Assembly: GCA_910588295.1 (NCBI GenBank)
Contig: CAJUQO010000046.1
Coordinates: forward strand, 1 to 26,790
Length of the DNA stretch: 26,790 bases
DNA from: an uncultured Lachnospiraceae bacterium
GTDB taxonomy: Bacteria; Bacillota; Clostridia; Lachnospirales; Lachnospiraceae
Direction: 5' to 3'
Part shown: positions 24,253-26,790 of the stretch, in pieces
How positions within the stretch are numbered: the first letter of the stretch is position 1
How the letters are laid out: every line of letters starts with the position of its first letter
Program-made: the position numbers and the translations under genes
The notes under the pieces: generated by a model
Databases searched by the model: none
Seen by the model: only the letters and a program-made list of their open reading frames with translations
What the model was told of the DNA's origin: nothing

Positions 24253-25485
24253 TCAGTCCACCAGCGCTACTGCCACGTCATTGACGTTTGTACCTGTCGG
24301 CCCCGTAACGATCAGTCCCTCCGCCGCCGCCAAAGCCGTGTATGCGTCGTTATCCCGCAAAACCGTGAACACGTCCAGCCCCTTTGCTTTCAGACAGTCC
24401 ATCGTATCTCCATCCACATAGCCGCCCGCCGCATCCGTGGGCCCGTCCGTACCGTCGCTCCCCACGGAAAAAACACAGGCGTTGGAAATTCCCGCGATCA
24501 GGGGAGCCGCCGCCAGGGCCAGCTCCTGGTTCCTCCCGCCCTTTCCCTTTCCGGTCAGGTGAACCACCGTCTCGCCGCCCGCAATATAGCAGAGCTTTTT
24601 GCCATCTTTCGCATGGGTGCGCAGGATACTGGCCAGCATGCTTCCCGCCTCCCTGGCCTCGCAGCAGAGCTCGTCGGTAAGAAGCACCGGGACAAAGCCC
24701 AGCCCTTCGGCCGCTTTTGCCGCCGCCCCGCACAGCTCACGGACACTCCCTGTGATCTGCGTCGTCACATTGGTGAGACACTTCGGTGTCTCCTCCTCCA
24801 TGAGAGTCCGGGCTTTTGCGGACAGCCGCAGGCCGTATTTCTCCACGACCGCCTTTGCTTGGGCGCAGGTGGAGGAGTCCGGATAGGCAGGGCCCGAAGC
24901 GATCATATCCAGCGGATCGCCCAGAATATCGCTGAGCACCACGGCATATACCCGCGCCGGCATACAGGCCAGAGCGAAACGGCCGCCCTTTACGCCGGAC
25001 AGGCGTTTGCGGATCGTGTTCATCTCCACGATATCCGCCCCGCAGGCCAGAAGCTGCTTCGTGACATCCTGCAGTTCCTCCCCCGGGATCAACGGCTTTT
25101 CAAACAGCGCGCTCCCTCCCCCGGAAAGGAGAAAAACGACTGTATCCTTCTCACTGAGGCCGCCGACCTTTTCCAGCGCCTTTTCGGTGGCCGCAAAACT
25201 ATTTTCATCAGGAACAGGGTGACCTGCCTCACGGCATTCCACCCCTGGTATTTCACCCTTTACATGTTCATACTTCGTGATGACGATCCCGTCGTCCACC
25301 TTTCCCAGCACCCGCACCGCTGCGGCCGCCATCTGCCAGGCGGCTTTCCCGGCCGCCACCAGAACGGTACGTCCGCCGGCGGGCCGGAAATCTTTCAGCG
25401 CTTTTTCAACCGCGCGGTCAGGCATCACCGCGGCAAGGGATTCCCGGATGATCTGATCCGCTTTCTGTTTCAATATCGTATTCAT
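24253..25485 (-). CDS. Type-2 glycerate kinase (DUF4147/MOFRL family)
   Basis: A 410-residue cytoplasmic kinase that phosphorylates D-glycerate, in this class generally to 2-phosphoglycerate, feeding lower glycolysis. The N-terminal DUF4147 domain shows VAAGKAAWQMA near residue 40 and LLSGGGSALFEKP near 120. The C-terminal MOFRL domain shows GKGGRNQELALAAA and the hallmark SVGSDGTDGPTDAAGGYVDG. Length and motifs match GckA/TtuD-type kinases; older databases often call these hydroxypyruvate reductase, which the motifs do not support. Its ATG follows the dehydrogenase stop by one base, so the two are translated together. Confidence 0.92.
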   Translation of the reverse strand: MNTILKQKADQIIRESLAAVMPDRAVEKALKDFRPAGGRTVLVAAGKAAWQMAAAAVRVLGKVDDGIVITKYEHVKGEIPGVECREAGHPVPDENSFAATEKALEKVGGLSEKDTVVFLLSGGGSALFEKPLIPGEELQDVTKQLLACGADIVEMNTIRKRLSGVKGGRFALACMPARVYAVVLSDILGDPLDMIASGPAYPDSSTCAQAKAVVEKYGLRLSAKARTLMEEETPKCLTNVTTQITGSVRELCGAAAKAAEGLGFVPVLLTDELCCEAREAGSMLASILRTHAKDGKKLCYIAGGETVVHLTGKGKGGRNQELALAAAPLIAGISNACVFSVGSDGTDGPTDAAGGYVDGDTMDCLKAKGLDVFTVLRDNDAYTALAAAEGLIVTGPTGTNVNDVAVALVD

Positions 25486-25486
25486 C

Positions 25487-26452
25487 TTATTTATTCACCA
25501 CATTGGCAGGATTGCCGTCCATAAAAGATTTTACATTGTCCACGGTGATGTCCATGATCCGCTGGCGCGCCGCCTGGGCCGCCCAGGAAATGTGGGGCGT
25601 GATCAGGCAGTTTTTCGCTTTCAGCAGCGGATTGTCCCCCTTGATCGGCTCTGTAGACACCACGTCCAGACCCGCTGCGTATACCTTGCCGCTGTTTAAT
25701 GCATCGGCCAGATCCTGCTCTACCACAAGCTGTCCGCGGCTGTTGTTAATCAGGATCACACCGTCCTTCATTTTGGAGATATTATCTTTATTGATGATTC
25801 CCTCCGTGGACGGGAACAGCGGGCAATGGAGGAAGATCACGTCGGACCGGGCCAAAAGGGTATCCAGATCCACATATTCCGCCAGCTCCCTTCCCGCGTC
25901 GGACTCGAAAGCGTCATAAGCGATCACCTTCATGCCTATGGCGTTCAGGATCTTCGCCGAGGACTGTCCAATCCTTCCCAAGCCGATGATACCCGCGGTC
26001 TTGCCATACAGCTCGATCATCGGGAAATCCCAGAAGCACCAGTCGTCATTATGCTCCCAGCGGCCCTCTTTTACCGCCTGGTCATGATGGGCGAAGTGAG
26101 AGCAGATCTCCAGAAGAAGCCCCACCGCGTACTGTCCCACGATCTGCGTCCCATAGGTGGGCACGTTCATGACCGGAATTCCTTTTTCCTTTGCATAAGC
26201 ATAATCAATCACATTGTAACCTGTCGCCAGTACGGCGATGGCTTTGATACCCGGGCACGCGTCCAGAGTCTCTCTGCTGATCGGGGTTTTGTTGGTAATA
26301 ACCACATCCGCATCACCGATCTTCTCACGGATGACCGGATCCTCCGCATAGGAAACGCGGTCATATACGGTCAGCTCCCCCAGCTCTCCCAGGACATCCC
26401 AGGAAAGATCCCCGGGGTTCTCCGTGTATCCGTCCAGTACTACAATTTTCAT
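25487..26452 (-). CDS. D-2-hydroxyacid dehydrogenase (glycerate dehydrogenase/hydroxypyruvate reductase type)
   Basis: A 321-residue NAD(P)-dependent oxidoreductase. The Rossmann motif GLGRIGQSSAKILNAIG is near residue 154, followed by an Asp (VIAYD) that favours NAD(H). Catalytic residues of the family are visible: Arg in NNSRGQLV (about 237), Glu in VSTEPI (about 267) and His in TPHISWA (about 285). The family acts on D-glycerate, hydroxypyruvate, glyoxylate or D-lactate. Pairing with a glycerate kinase makes hydroxypyruvate/D-glycerate the best guess, placing both in serine or hydroxypyruvate use. The ATG has a strong AAAAGGAGG site. I could not find a good promoter in the short gap to the gdhA remnant. 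Confidence 0.9.
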   Translation of the reverse strand: MKIVVLDGYTENPGDLSWDVLGELGELTVYDRVSYAEDPVIREKIGDADVVITNKTPISRETLDACPGIKAIAVLATGYNVIDYAYAKEKGIPVMNVPTYGTQIVGQYAVGLLLEICSHFAHHDQAVKEGRWEHNDDWCFWDFPMIELYGKTAGIIGLGRIGQSSAKILNAIGMKVIAYDAFESDAGRELAEYVDLDTLLARSDVIFLHCPLFPSTEGIINKDNISKMKDGVILINNSRGQLVVEQDLADALNSGKVYAAGLDVVSTEPIKGDNPLLKAKNCLITPHISWAAQAARQRIMDITVDNVKSFMDGNPANVVNK

Positions 26453-26470
26453 CTTACTTACCTCCTTTTC

Positions 26471-26484
26471 ATACCCGCGGGTAT
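26471..26484. promoter_or_regulatory. Perfect 14-bp palindrome upstream of the glycerate operon
   Basis: ATACCCGCGGGTAT is perfectly symmetric. It sits in the 48-bp gap between the gdhA remnant and the ribosome binding site of the dehydrogenase. On the minus strand TACTATA, a possible -10, runs straight into it. It is a candidate operator for a regulator of glycerate use. Confidence 0.4.
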
Positions 26485-26500
26485 AGTAGCCGCTTGATTC

Positions 26501-26674
26501 TCAGAAAACGCCCTGCTCCAGCATAGCCTCCGCCACACGCTCAAATCCCGCGATATTGGCGCCGGCCACCAGGTTGTAGCCAAGGCCGTTCCTCTTCGCT
26601 GCGGCAACAGAATTATGATAAATCGTATTCATGATATCAAGGACTTCTACGAATCCTTCCTTTGTAGACAACAT
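26501..26674 (-). pseudogene. gdhA: C-terminal remnant of NADP-specific glutamate dehydrogenase
   Basis: The last 50 or so codons of the reading frame (IMNTIYHNSVAAAKRNG, YNLVAGANIAGFERVAEAML, ending in EQGVF) match the well-conserved C-terminus of hexameric GdhA, in which VxGANIAGFxKVAxAMxxQGV closes the protein. Upstream of about 26674 the frame stays open but no longer looks like GdhA. A 450-residue enzyme is thus reduced to its tail here, and no 5' part is visible up to the window end. The break is next to the repeated sequence at 26703-26751. An intact copy might still lie beyond an inserted element outside the window. Confidence 0.75.
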
Positions 26675-26702
26675 GCGACTTCCACGTGTATCGGAACTAC
26701 TA

Positions 26703-26751
26703 TGTAAACACAATTTTTGAGCCTCGTCACTCATATAGGAACACAATTTTT
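26703..26751. repeat. Direct repeats AACACAATTTTT, possible insertion-element end
   Basis: AACACAATTTTT occurs at 26707-26718 and 26740-26751, 33 bp apart. The outer copy starts TGTAAACACAAT at 26703. Some IS21-family elements begin with TG and carry short repeats just inside each end, and this sits where gdhA homology breaks off. The rest of the element, if any, is beyond the window, so the assignment is tentative. Confidence 0.4.
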
Positions 26752-26790
26752 CGTAATTCTATACCCATTCCTAAATCCAAGCTTACCTTC

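Noticed and set aside
1..26790. CRISPR arrays, tRNA or rRNA genes, riboswitches
   Set aside because: No regular spacer-repeat pattern, cloverleaf, rRNA-like segment or conserved riboswitch core was found by eye.

Overview
The window reads as chromosomal DNA of a Gram-positive anaerobe of the Clostridia, most likely Lachnospiraceae-like. Pointers are moderately GC-rich coding DNA, strong AGGAGG-type ribosome binding sites, many lipoproteins with LAGC/LAAC lipoboxes, and RbsABC-type sugar importers. This is an inference from style, not a database match. Every gene I can support lies on the minus strand, so the biological reading direction runs from high to low coordinates.

Region 1 (26790-23741): the C-terminal remnant of an NADP-type glutamate dehydrogenase is cut by a possible insertion-element end. 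A tight pair follows, a D-2-hydroxyacid (hydroxypyruvate/glycerate) dehydrogenase and a type-2 glycerate kinase. Next comes a decayed PEP/pyruvate-binding-domain pseudogene that ends at a good Rho-independent terminator. Region 2 (23640-22308) holds an A+T-richer gene for a secreted fibronectin-III-like protein, with its own promoter and terminator.

Region 3 (22308-7378) is the most interesting part: a large envelope/ABC-transport block. One operon (22191-15895) encodes three tandem paralogous lipoproteins followed by two ABC-2-type membrane proteins. A second operon (15671-11916) encodes a CcmA/BcrA-type ATPase with an unusual C-terminal extension, an S-layer/NEW3-like membrane-anchored protein, and a short FtsX-like membrane protein. 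It ends at a clear terminator. Both operons start from nearly identical promoter modules: two TTTACAT half-sites 11 bp apart, then 31 nt, then TATACT. This argues for one shared OmpR/PhoB-type response regulator, which is not encoded in the window. The only obvious ATPase partner for the ABC-2 permeases lies in the second operon, so the two operons probably build one machine. A third unit (11752-7378) encodes a LolD/MacB-type ATPase and a very long FtsX permease with a roughly 400-residue extracytoplasmic coiled coil. Its upstream region carries looser copies of the same TTTACAT motif.

Region 4 (7259-152): an orphan larE (sulfur transferase for the nickel-pincer cofactor) is followed by an operon of a uroporphyrinogen-decarboxylase-fold protein, a double-NBD sugar-type ATPase, two RbsC-type permeases and an LsrB/RhaS-like lipoprotein binding protein. 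That operon is preceded by two 10-bp direct repeats exactly 21 bp apart and a perfect 19-bp palindrome over the likely -10, a typical activator/repressor layout. I see no rRNA, tRNA, CRISPR array or complete mobile element.
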